Below are positions 8,987-16,137 of a stretch of DNA of 64,000 nt, piece by piece (the stretch's first letter is position 1; each line of letters opens with the position of its first letter). The position numbers and the translations under genes were made by a program. Source of the stretch: a bacterium (GTDB taxonomy: Bacteria > CAIWAD01); NCBI GenBank assembly GCA_030429345.1, contig JAUIFJ010000020.1, positions 1-64,000 on the forward strand, given 5' to 3'. A model generated the notes under the pieces. The model saw nothing but the letters and a program-made list of their open reading frames with translations, had not been told where the DNA came from and did not search any database.

Positions 8987-9435
8987 GGCTTGCCCGGCTC
9001 CAGGATGAAGGAATCCTCGTAGTCCTTGCGCAGTGGCCAGCCTTCCCAGTCGTCTTCGAGGAAGAGCCGGCGCAGGTCCGGGTGCCCGCTGTAGAGCACG
9101 CCGAAGAGGTCGTATACCTCCCGCTCCTGCCACTCGGCGACGGGCCAGAGGGCGTTCAGGCTGGGAGCGACCGGCTGCTGGCGCGGCAGGTCACAGCAGA
9201 CGCGCAGAAGCTCGCCGCTTTCCGTGGAACACAGGAGCCACAGCAGGCGGATGTGTTCCCCTTCGGGATTGTCGACGGCCATGTGGTCGTTGAGCATGTC
9301 GAAGCCCTGCGCCTTCAGGGCCTGCATGCTGCCGATCAGGGCCGGCAGGGGAAGAAGCAGGCTGCGGGGTCTGTCGTCCGCGAGCAGCTCGGCGCCTTCC
9401 TTTCCCGCAATGAAATCTTCCAGCCAGTCGCTCAT
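8983..9435 (-). CDS. nuoC: NADH-quinone oxidoreductase subunit C (30-kDa)
   Basis: NuoC is a structural subunit of the complex I peripheral arm. The 30-kDa signature is clear: '[20 protein letters not shown]' then '[16 protein letters not shown]'. The ATG at 9435 overlaps the nuoB stop as ATGA and gives 150 residues, at the short end for the family, because the N-terminal domain is compact. The frame upstream of that ATG merely shadows nuoB. Confidence 0.94.
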   Translation of the reverse strand: MSDWLEDFIAGKEGAELLADDRPRSLLLPLPALIGSMQALKAQGFDMLNDHMAVDNPEGEHIRLLWLLCSTESGELLRVCCDLPRQQPVAPSLNALWPVAEWQEREVYDLFGVLYSGHPDLRRLFLEDDWEGWPLRKDYEDSFILEPGKP

Positions 9436-10106
9436 CCTCGTTCTCCACGCCCGGGATAAGCGCCCTTGGCTCCGGGGTCGGAGACCGTGCGGCGGTATTC
9501 CTCGTGCACGTTGCGCCGTCCCTGTGCTTCGAAGAGCTCCAGCATCTCGGCCTGGATCTCCTGCTTCGTGATCCCTTCCGGCAAGGCCGCCGTGACCGGC
9601 GCGCGGCGCTCTTCGGGGTGCTTCAGTCCCGCTCGCTCCCGGATCATGCGCTGCAGGGTCAGGATGCCGTAGAACAGTCCCTCGGGGCGCGGCGGGCAAC
9701 CGGGAACGTAGACATCGACCGGAATCACGTCGTCGACCCCGCGCAGGGACGAGTAGCTGTGGTAGATGAAAGGGCCCCCGGAAATCACGCAGGCGCCGGT
9801 GGCGATCACATAGCGCGGTTCGGGCATCTGCTCGTAGAGGGTTCTCAGGGGCTGCGCCATGCGCTTGACAATGGTGCCGGCCACAATCAGCAGGTCCGCC
9901 TGGCGCGGGGAGGGGCGGGTGACCTCGGCGCCGAAGCGGGCCAGGTCATGATGCGAAGCGCCGCTTGCCATCATCATCTCGATGGCGCAGCAGCTGGTGC
10001 CGAAGGTCAGGGGCCACAGGCTGTTGGAGCGCGCCCAGGAGATGACATCCTCCAGGCGTGTCAGCAGCAGGTTCTGTCCCGGCCCTTCGGCATGTCCTAC
10101 AGCCAT
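9432..10106 (-). CDS. nuoB: NADH-quinone oxidoreductase subunit B (cluster N2)
   Basis: NuoB carries the terminal [4Fe-4S] cluster N2 that reduces quinone. The ligands are visible: the tandem Cys in '[18 protein letters not shown]', a Cys in '[15 protein letters not shown]', and a Cys in '[18 protein letters not shown]'. From the ATG at 10106 the protein is 224 residues, with a charged C-terminal extension of about 50 residues beyond the usual core. The start lies ten bases inside nuoA. A longer frame exists upstream but would overlap nuoA heavily and is rejected. Confidence 0.95.
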   Translation of the reverse strand: MAVGHAEGPGQNLLLTRLEDVISWARSNSLWPLTFGTSCCAIEMMMASGASHHDLARFGAEVTRPSPRQADLLIVAGTIVKRMAQPLRTLYEQMPEPRYVIATGACVISGGPFIYHSYSSLRGVDDVIPVDVYVPGCPPRPEGLFYGILTLQRMIRERAGLKHPEERRAPVTAALPEGITKQEIQAEMLELFEAQGRRNVHEEYRRTVSDPGAKGAYPGRGERG

Positions 10107-10447
10107 TCGAGCACCCTTTTCTTCCAGGCGTATACTAGCGCCAGCAGCAGGATGGAAATGAAGACCACGATCTCGATCAGCCCCACCAGGCCGACCTGGG
10201 CCTGGGCCATGGCCCAGGGGTAGAGGAAGGCTGCCTCCACGTCGAAGACCAGGAAGAGCAGCGCTACAAGGTAGTAGCCCGCGTGGAAGCGGACCCGGGC
10301 ATTGCCAACGAGTTCCGCGCCGCATTCGTAGGGCCGGGACTCCGTCTGCACCGCCGGACGAGGAGCCAGCAACCGCGAGAAGGCCAGGGCCCCTACGACA
10401 AGGGCCATCGAGAGCAGCAGCTCCAGGAATACAATCAGATAATTCAT
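10097..10447 (-). CDS. nuoA: NADH-quinone oxidoreductase subunit A
   Basis: NuoA is a three-helix membrane subunit at the base of the peripheral arm and the first gene of the operon. The 116-residue protein shows '[44 protein letters not shown]', here quoted only by key residues: the YECG loop, the RF...YYL...FDVE...PWA signature. The ATG at 10447 has CTGGAG a few bases upstream. An FNR/DNR-like palindrome at 10505-10518 sits at the spacing expected for activation of this operon. Confidence 0.95.
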   Translation of the reverse strand: MNYLIVFLELLLSMALVVGALAFSRLLAPRPAVQTESRPYECGAELVGNARVRFHAGYYLVALLFLVFDVEAAFLYPWAMAQAQVGLVGLIEIVVFISILLLALVYAWKKRVLEWL

Positions 10448-10504
10448 GCGACTCCAGCAGGGAACCTACGCGACTGAAGCTAGCGAGCGCAAGATCCTGG
10501 CGAC

Positions 10505-10518
10505 TTGACCAAGGTCAT
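10505..10518 (-). promoter_or_regulatory. FNR/DNR-like site upstream of nuoA
   Basis: TTGAC-CAAG-GTCAT is an inverted repeat of the CRP/FNR-family type. Its centre (10511.5) is about 41 bases upstream of a point where a minus-strand -10-like TAGCTT (10477-10482) would place the transcription start, the classic class II activator geometry. The site assignment is by eye and the regulator is unknown. Confidence 0.55.
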
Positions 10519-10650
10519 GCCCGTTCGCGCAGGACTGTTCCGGCTGCCATTTTCTTTTTCCTGAAGCTGCGCCCAAGGATTTCCACTTCCGCGCCAGTGC
10601 TTGGCGCCCCTTGAAACCGACAAGATGGACAGAGGCAAGGGCGAGGGCGC

Positions 10651-10664
10651 CTGACGAAAGTCAA
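10651..10664 (+). promoter_or_regulatory. Second FNR/DNR-like palindrome in the nuo-cytochrome intergenic region
   Basis: CTGAC-GAAA-GTCAA has the same half-site spacing as its neighbours. It lies between the site assigned to nuoA and the site assigned to the cytochrome cluster and could be an auxiliary or shared operator. No matching -10 was seen at class II distance. Confidence 0.4.
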
Positions 10665-10718
10665 TCCAGGCATCCGCTGTGATTGAACGCTCAGAGTTTG
10701 CGCTTTGGCGCAGAGTGT

Positions 10719-10732
10719 CTGACATAAGTCAA
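10719..10732 (+). promoter_or_regulatory. FNR/DNR-like site upstream of the multiheme cluster
   Basis: CTGAC-ATAA-GTCAA is centred at 10725.5. A -10-like TAATCT at 10755-10760 is exactly where class II activation would need it (start near 10767), leaving a short leader to the ATG at 10803. The 355-bp gene-free stretch 10448-10802 otherwise holds only a short GCGCCA/TGGCGC inverted repeat at 10591-10607. Confidence 0.55.
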
Positions 10733-10802
10733 GGATGCGGCTTATCCGAAAGGCTAATCTAGTGCTCGAATCGACGGGACGGACTTGTCAAAAGGTGCCC
10801 AC

Positions 10803-11009
10803 ATGCAACTGCAATGGAAACTGCTGCTCAGCGGACTGCTGCTGGCCTTTCTCTATGGAGCCTGCGAGAAGATCGACCCGGAGAGCACGAGCGGACCGAG
10901 CCTCGGGGAAGAGGCCGTCGTGCTGACCTGCGAGGGTTGCCATGTGACACGGTCCTACCTGCGCAAGCTGGCCGTGGCGGAGGACGAGGCATCCTCCGGC
11001 GGTGGCTGA
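10803..11009 (+). CDS. N-terminal part of a multiheme c-type cytochrome lipoprotein, cut by an in-frame TGA
   Basis: The ATG at 10803 has AAAAGGTG just upstream. The 68 residues begin with a lipoprotein-type signal 'LLLSGLLLAFLYGAC' (Cys 21; the -3 Tyr makes the lipobox imperfect), followed by one heme motif, CEGCH, and a Ser/Gly-rich linker 'EASSGGG'. A TGA at 11007-11009 then stops the frame. The same frame continues without another stop for 443 codons ('GGSVAQLEPW...', the next entry) to 12341. The two pieces are therefore one gene of about 512 codons whose export signal is separated from most heme motifs by a single stop. A GGA-to-TGA change in the glycine linker would explain it. Confidence 0.7.
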   Translation: MQLQWKLLLSGLLLAFLYGACEKIDPESTSGPSLGEEAVVLTCEGCHVTRSYLRKLAVAEDEASSGGG

Positions 11010-11018
11010 GGCGGCTCC

Positions 11019-12341
11019 GTGGCTCAGTTGGAGCCCTGGCAGAAAGTCTGGATCAACGCCGATTCCTCCTTTTCCGAGATCGACCCGACACACGGCCGCC
11101 TGGGGTGTATCACCTGTCATGGCGGAACCGAACCGGTCATCGCGCAGTCCGACAGCCGCACGGACCTCTTCTACGCCATGATGGAGGCCCACGAGGCGGA
11201 GATCCACTACGACAGCAACGACAATCCGGATCTGGACGAGGTCTTCGACCACAGCCTGATCCATGATCCCAGTGTTCTCGAGTTGGCCGAGGGAAGCTGC
11301 GGCAATGCCAATTGCCACCCGCAGATCGTCGAACTCAACGCGACCAGCATGCATACCCAGCTCTGGGGGGAAAAGCACAAGGTCGCCCTGCGCGCCGGTT
11401 TCAACAGTTTCGAGGACTGCCCGGCCATCCTGCAGGACGGATACCAGGGCGAGTGCACCAGTTGTCACACGACCTGCGGGCAGTGTCATGTATCACGCCC
11501 CCACAGTGTTCACGGCGGCTTTCTTGACAGCCACCGCTTCCAGAAGACGCCCGACATGGAAAACAACTGCACCGCCTGCCACGGCTCCCGTGTCGGCAAC
11601 GACTGGACCGGCCACCTGGCGGGGAACGAGCCGGACGTGCACCAGAGCCTGGGCTTCGACTGCCTGACCTGCCACCAGGAAGACCTGCACGGCGACGGGC
11701 GGACGGACTACACGAGCCGCTACGAGGTCGAGGGCGTTCCCAGCTGCAAGGATTGCCACAGCAACGGTGCCGACAACAACATCTTCCATGAGACCCATTG
11801 GCCCGCCGGAGAAGGCGGAGTCGGCCTCGCCTGCCAGGTCTGCCACAGCCAGCCCTACACGAGCTGCATCAATTGTCACACGAACGGTGTCTGGAGCAGC
11901 GAGGACAACGAGGGCTATGCCGAGTTCCCGACCTTCCGCATCGGCTACAACAGCGGCAATTGGCCGACACACCCCCGCGAAGAGGAAGAGTACGTGGTCG
12001 TGCGGCACGTTCCTGTCAGCGAGGACAGCTACGAGCCCTGGGGCTGGCCGGTTCTCGAGGACTGGGCCGATTTCGAGACCTGGCAGTATTCCACGCCTCA
12101 CAACATCCAGGTCATCACGCGGCAGACGGAAGTCGCCGCCCAGGGACCGGTGGACGCCAGCAATTGCTGGATCAGCTGCCATGCCGTCGAAGGCTTCGAG
12201 GACAACAAGAACCTGTTCCTCTATCGAAGCTATGTGGACAGCCTGGGAGAATCCGTCAGCAATCCCACCCAGACCGAGCGGCAGGCGAACCGGAACGTGA
12301 CCGTCAACTCGCGCGTGCCGACCTACTGGCTGAACGACTGA
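11019..12341 (+). CDS. Multiheme c-type cytochrome (main body; continuation of the upstream interrupted frame)
   Basis: This is the heme-rich bulk of the cytochrome. Taken alone it would start at the GTG at 11019, but there is no ribosome-binding site or signal peptide there, so it cannot be an exported cytochrome by itself. Heme-binding motifs in order are CITCH, CGNANCH (CX4CH), CTSCH, CGQCH, CTACH, CLTCH, CKDCH, CQVCH, CINCH and CWISCH (CX3CH). With CEGCH upstream that makes about 11 potential hemes, two in non-standard spacings. Long spacers between motifs suggest a folded periplasmic or surface electron carrier rather than a simple wire. It heads a plus-strand cluster with a rhodanese lipoprotein, two further multiheme cytochromes and a barrel. 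Its electron partner is unknown. Confidence 0.8.
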   Translation: MAQLEPWQKVWINADSSFSEIDPTHGRLGCITCHGGTEPVIAQSDSRTDLFYAMMEAHEAEIHYDSNDNPDLDEVFDHSLIHDPSVLELAEGSCGNANCHPQIVELNATSMHTQLWGEKHKVALRAGFNSFEDCPAILQDGYQGECTSCHTTCGQCHVSRPHSVHGGFLDSHRFQKTPDMENNCTACHGSRVGNDWTGHLAGNEPDVHQSLGFDCLTCHQEDLHGDGRTDYTSRYEVEGVPSCKDCHSNGADNNIFHETHWPAGEGGVGLACQVCHSQPYTSCINCHTNGVWSSEDNEGYAEFPTFRIGYNSGNWPTHPREEEEYVVVRHVPVSEDSYEPWGWPVLEDWADFETWQYSTPHNIQVITRQTEVAAQGPVDASNCWISCHAVEGFEDNKNLFLYRSYVDSLGESVSNPTQTERQANRNVTVNSRVPTYWLND

Positions 12342-12350
12342 CAACAACGA

Positions 12351-12397
12351 GGAGCCGAAGGCGGTCCAGGTGTGGTATACCACCGTCCTTCGGCTCC
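12351..12397 (+). other. Long RNA hairpin between cytochrome and rhodanese genes
   Basis: GGAGCCGAAG (12351-12360) pairs perfectly with CTTCGGCTCC (12388-12397). The loop region contains a second palindrome, TGGTATACCA (12372-12381). No T-tract follows, so it is more likely an mRNA-processing or stability element, or a partial terminator, than a strong intrinsic terminator. Confidence 0.6.
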
Positions 12398-12415
12398 CTA
12401 AACGGGAGAGTCCCA

Positions 12416-14251
12416 ATGAAGCTCACGCACAAAATTCTGGCCGGCTTCCTGATGGTATCCGTTGGCATTTTCAGCGGCTGCTCGGATGACGACGACGACA
12501 GTTCGGGCACCGGCCCGACCACTTCGCAGTTCGATCTGCTGGTCGATGTCACCGATGACGGCATGCTGGACTGGACGACCGGCTGGATCAAGGACGCGGA
12601 CTATGTGTCCGACAACCTGGCGGATCTCTATGTGATCGACCTTCGCGCCGCCGACGCCTTCGCCGCTGGACATATTCCCGGCGCGATCAACGCCACCCCG
12701 ACCGATCTTCCCGTCGTGGCCGCCGCCAGCGCCGGCAAGGACATTGCCCTGGTGTGCTACACCGGCCAGACGGCCGCCTGGGGCACCATGGCCCTGCGCA
12801 TGCTGGGCTATGAGTCGGCCTTCTCGATGAAATTCGGCATGAGCGCCTGGAACCAGGAATTCTCCGCACCCTGGGACAACAACGTCGGCAGCGACTACGT
12901 GAACGATTTCATCAATGATCCTTCGCCCGCCCTGCCCGAGAACGACGCTCCCACCTTGAGCGGCAGCTATGAGACGGGCAACGACGTGCTCGCCGCCCGC
13001 GTGCTGGAAGTGCTGGCCGAGGGATACATGGGCGTGTCCGGCGACGAGGTGATGACCGCCCCCGGCGACTACAACATCGTCAACTACTGGGCCGAGAGCG
13101 ATTACACGGGCATCGGTCACATTGATGGCGCACTGCAGGTGGCCCCCGGCACCCTGACCAGCGACCAGAACCTCTCCGCCTTCGATCCCGACAATCCGAA
13201 CGTGATCTACTGCTGGACCGGCCAGACCGGTTCGCTGATGAGCTTCTACCTGCGCGTGCTCGGCTTCGAGGTCTACAACCTGCGCTTCGGCGTCAACAGC
13301 ATGATCCACAGCGCCCTGCCCAGTCACACCTGGACCGTCGGCGGCCTGGCCGATTTCAACTTCGACTACCAGACCGGCTCCAGCGTCGACGAATTCGCCC
13401 TGCTGAGCGCCTATGCCGACGAGCATTTCGGCGACTGGAACAACGGCTGGATCAAGGACGTCGCCTATACCTATGACCTGATGAGCGACCTCTTCATCAT
13501 CGACCTGCGCAGCGCCAGCGACTACAATGCCGGACACATCGAAGGCGCGGTCAACGTGACCCTGACCGACATGCTCACGGTGGTCTCGACCCAGAACACG
13601 GACAACCTGGAAGTGGCCGTGGTCTGCTATTCGGGCCAGACGGCCGCCTTCGCCACCATGGCCCTGCGCATGGCCGGGCACAATGCCTATTCGATGAAGT
13701 TCGGCATGAGCGCCTGGCGTGACGAGTACAACGGTTCCTGGATGAACAACATCGGCAGCGAGTACAGCGCGGACATGATCAACGATCCCAGTCCGACACT
13801 GCCCGAGTACGGCTATCCGACGCTCAACACGGGCGAGACCGACGCCATGAGCATCCTGATGGCCCGCATCGACGCGGTGATGGCCGAGGGCTTCGGCGCC
13901 AATGCCGTCAGCAACGACGCGGTGATGGATGTGCCCGAGGATTATCATATCTACAACTACTGGGCCGTTGCCGACTACGAGGGCGAAGGCCACATTCCAG
14001 GCGCCTACCAGCTGGATCCGGGCAGCGTGACCACCAACGGCCTGCTGAACGCCCTGCATCCGACGGAGACCAATGTGCTCTACTGCTGGACCGGCCAGAC
14101 CAGCGCTCTCACGACCTGCTACCTCAACGTGATGGGCTACGACATGCTGAGCCTGAAGTTCGGCGCCAACGGCATGATGTACGACGCGCTGAGCGGCCAC
14201 AAGTGGCCCGAAGCCGGCGTCGGCGCCAACTATCCCGTGGTGACCGAGTAG
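12416..14251 (+). CDS. Lipoprotein with four tandem rhodanese-like domains
   Basis: The 611-residue protein starts at the ATG at 12416, with GGGAGAG as ribosome-binding site. A lipobox 'IFSGC' (Cys 22) and an Asp-rich linker follow. Four rhodanese-like domains have active-site loops CYTGQT (Cys 114), CWTGQT (Cys 266), CYSGQT (Cys 404) and CWTGQT (Cys 557). Domains 1 and 3 resemble each other ('GWIKD', 'DLR', 'AGHI.GA.N.T') and domains 2 and 4 resemble each other ('YNYWA..DY.G.GHI.GA'), so a two-domain unit was duplicated. Domains 2 and 4 lack the usual Asp-x-Arg. Rhodaneses transfer sulfane sulfur via a persulfide on the loop Cys; the substrate here is unknown. Rhodanese lipoproteins also occur in some extracellular electron-conduit gene clusters, as I recall for the Geobacter ext loci. 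Confidence 0.85.
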   Translation: MKLTHKILAGFLMVSVGIFSGCSDDDDDSSGTGPTTSQFDLLVDVTDDGMLDWTTGWIKDADYVSDNLADLYVIDLRAADAFAAGHIPGAINATPTDLPVVAAASAGKDIALVCYTGQTAAWGTMALRMLGYESAFSMKFGMSAWNQEFSAPWDNNVGSDYVNDFINDPSPALPENDAPTLSGSYETGNDVLAARVLEVLAEGYMGVSGDEVMTAPGDYNIVNYWAESDYTGIGHIDGALQVAPGTLTSDQNLSAFDPDNPNVIYCWTGQTGSLMSFYLRVLGFEVYNLRFGVNSMIHSALPSHTWTVGGLADFNFDYQTGSSVDEFALLSAYADEHFGDWNNGWIKDVAYTYDLMSDLFIIDLRSASDYNAGHIEGAVNVTLTDMLTVVSTQNTDNLEVAVVCYSGQTAAFATMALRMAGHNAYSMKFGMSAWRDEYNGSWMNNIGSEYSADMINDPSPTLPEYGYPTLNTGETDAMSILMARIDAVMAEGFGANAVSNDAVMDVPEDYHIYNYWAVADYEGEGHIPGAYQLDPGSVTTNGLLNALHPTETNVLYCWTGQTSALTTCYLNVMGYDMLSLKFGANGMMYDALSGHKWPEAGVGANYPVVTE

Positions 14252-14266
14252 TCTTGAAGTCTTTCG

Positions 14267-14292
14267 CGGCGGGGCGTTCCGGCGCCCCGCCG
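14267..14292 (+). terminator. GC-rich hairpin after the rhodanese gene
   Basis: CGGCGGGGCG (14267-14276) pairs with CGCCCCGCCG (14283-14292) around a 6-nt loop. Only ATCTTG follows, so termination would be inefficient; partial termination with readthrough into the octaheme gene is plausible. Confidence 0.5.
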
Positions 14293-14318
14293 ATCTTGAA
14301 TCAAAGGGAACGCGCCTC

Positions 14319-15167
14319 GTGCATACCGGACTTCTTCTAGCACTGCTCCTGTCCTGGGCGCCGCTCCTGGCCGCCGGGAGCTGGCCAGCGCCCCCGGCTG
14401 CGGATTCCCTCTTCGACGGCAGGTACCTGACCTTGCCGGATCGCCCGGACCCTCACGGGGATCCCGCTGCCTGCCTGGCCTGCCACACTTCCGGTGAGCC
14501 GACCCTGCAGGATTTGCGGCCGGAAAGCTGCCGCGAGTGCCATGACCCGCGGGCGCACCATCGCCGCATTCACCCGCTGGGCATGGTGCCGTCCGACGAG
14601 GTTCCGATTCCCGCCTTTATGCCCCTGGATGAGGGCCTGCTCGCCTGCGGCACCTGTCACAGCAAATCCTGCACTCCGGATCGCTCCAATCGCAACTCGC
14701 TGCGCGGAGCGCCCTGGCCGCAGCGACAGGATTTCTGCTTCCAGTGCCACAAACGGGATTTCTTTCCCGGCCTGGACCCCCACCATCGGCCCTTGCGCGC
14801 GGTGGACCAGGAACGCCTGCTGGAGCTGGGCCTGACGGTTTCCTGCGACCTCTGCCACAAGGAAGATGAACAGGTCGATCTGTTGTCCGAGTCGGATCAC
14901 TTGTGCCGGCGCTGCCACCCCAGCCGGGATCACGAACTGCGCCATATGGGCTTCTCGATGGACCCGGAGCGGAATCCTGCAGAGGCCGCGCTCTATCGCG
15001 AGTACATCGAGCTGGGCGGCCGCGAGCTGCCGCTGGGCTCCGAGGGACGCATCGGCTGTACGACCTGTCACACGCCCAGTCCGGAGTGCGGAGACCAGAC
15101 GGTCTATCCGCCCCGCGGCCTGCGCCTTCCCCTGGACCGGATCTGCCATGTCTGCCACGGTTTCTAG
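14319..15167 (+). CDS. Octaheme c-type cytochrome, exported
   Basis: The 282-residue product starts at a GTG at 14319 with AAAGGGA upstream. It has a Sec signal peptide ('LLLALLLSWAPLLAAG'). Eight CXXCH motifs are visible: CLACH, CRECH, CGTCH, CFQCH, CDLCH, CRRCH, CTTCH and CHVCH, the last three residues from the C-terminus. The density of one heme per about 35 residues is that of a periplasmic electron-transfer wire such as MtrA- or OmaB-type proteins, though I cannot assign it to either family. It overlaps the next gene by 20 bases and sits two genes from an outer-membrane barrel, the arrangement expected for a porin-cytochrome conduit. Confidence 0.88.
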   Translation: MHTGLLLALLLSWAPLLAAGSWPAPPAADSLFDGRYLTLPDRPDPHGDPAACLACHTSGEPTLQDLRPESCRECHDPRAHHRRIHPLGMVPSDEVPIPAFMPLDEGLLACGTCHSKSCTPDRSNRNSLRGAPWPQRQDFCFQCHKRDFFPGLDPHHRPLRAVDQERLLELGLTVSCDLCHKEDEQVDLLSESDHLCRRCHPSRDHELRHMGFSMDPERNPAEAALYREYIELGGRELPLGSEGRIGCTTCHTPSPECGDQTVYPPRGLRLPLDRICHVCHGF

Positions 15168-16137
15168 AGTCGCCTCGCGCTGCGGCGCGCTTGCCCTGTT
15201 GTGCCTGCTCTGCGCCTGCTCCATCCTTCCACGCGCTTCCGCCCCTCATCTGATCGTGCTGGCGCCCGACGACACCCTGTACCAGGACCTGGGAGACTGG
15301 GAACTGCTTCCGGAGCGGGCCTGGCACAAGACCGCGCTCCGCTGGCTGGCGGGCGACGAGGATCTTGCCATCCGGCCCCTTGACGACCTGCGGCCCAGGG
15401 GAGCGGCCTTGTGGAGCGCTTCCGCCGCAGGAGTCTTTCGCATGGACTCCCTCGAGGCGCGCGGCGAGCCCAGGCCCTTCGATCGCCGACGGGCGCGGGG
15501 TCTGGCGCCCCTGGCCGACGGCCGCCTCTGGTTGAGCCTGGACGAGCCTGCCCGGGTCGAACAGCGGTCGCCAACGGGAAACTTGCTGCAGCGGATCGAA
15601 CCGCCACAGGGCTGGAACCAGCCGGGGCGGCTGGTGGCAGACGAAAGGCGACTCTGGGTGCTGGACCCGGGCGCTTCCTGCCTGCAGCTCTTCGATGCCG
15701 AGGGCACCTGGCTGAAGAGAATCAGCGGTCCCCCGGACCTGCCCATGCTGGCGCCACTGGATGCCTGCGGCGACGGCGAGGGCGGGCTGTGGCTGCTGGA
15801 CGCCTGGCGCGGCGGTCTGTATCACTTCAGCGCCGAGGGCGAACTCCTGCCCGGGATCTCGCTTCGGACCCAGGGGCCGGGCGCGCTGAGCCTGGCGCAT
15901 TCCCTGGCCCGGGATACGCGCGGACACCTGCTGGTGCTCTGCCTGGACGAGTTGCGTCTGTATACGGACAAAGGAGCGCTGGTGGCCCGGATCCAGGACC
16001 GCCGCATGCTCGGCGATCCGATCCTCGTCCGTTGCGACACACGTGACCGCATGTTTCTGCCGCAGCGGGACGGCGGCCTGCGGATCTTCGGCTTCCGCCC
16101 CCTGCATGGCGCGGCCGCCTGGGAGGTGCAGCCATGA
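15148..16137 (+). CDS. Beta-propeller (NHL-like) lipoprotein
   Basis: The 329-residue protein begins inside the end of the octaheme gene at the ATG at 15148. The signal 'GALALLCLLCAC' ends in a lipobox Cys, so an outer-membrane-anchored lipoprotein is likely. The body has recurring 'G.LWL.D....V...S..G' and 'LWVLDPGASCLQLFDAEG' type blades, suggesting a five- or six-bladed NHL-like propeller. No enzymatic residues are recognisable. The next gene starts four bases before its stop (ATGA). Propeller proteins encoded beside porins and multiheme cytochromes may act in assembly or docking; that role is inference. Confidence 0.7.
   Translation: MSATVSRVASRCGALALLCLLCACSILPRASAPHLIVLAPDDTLYQDLGDWELLPERAWHKTALRWLAGDEDLAIRPLDDLRPRGAALWSASAAGVFRMDSLEARGEPRPFDRRRARGLAPLADGRLWLSLDEPARVEQRSPTGNLLQRIEPPQGWNQPGRLVADERRLWVLDPGASCLQLFDAEGTWLKRISGPPDLPMLAPLDACGDGEGGLWLLDAWRGGLYHFSAEGELLPGISLRTQGPGALSLAHSLARDTRGHLLVLCLDELRLYTDKGALVARIQDRRMLGDPILVRCDTRDRMFLPQRDGGLRIFGFRPLHGAAAWEVQP

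Noticed and set aside
11007-11009. Selenocysteine at the internal TGA
   Set aside because: The position is in a glycine-rich linker with no redox-site context, and Sec would not be expected there.
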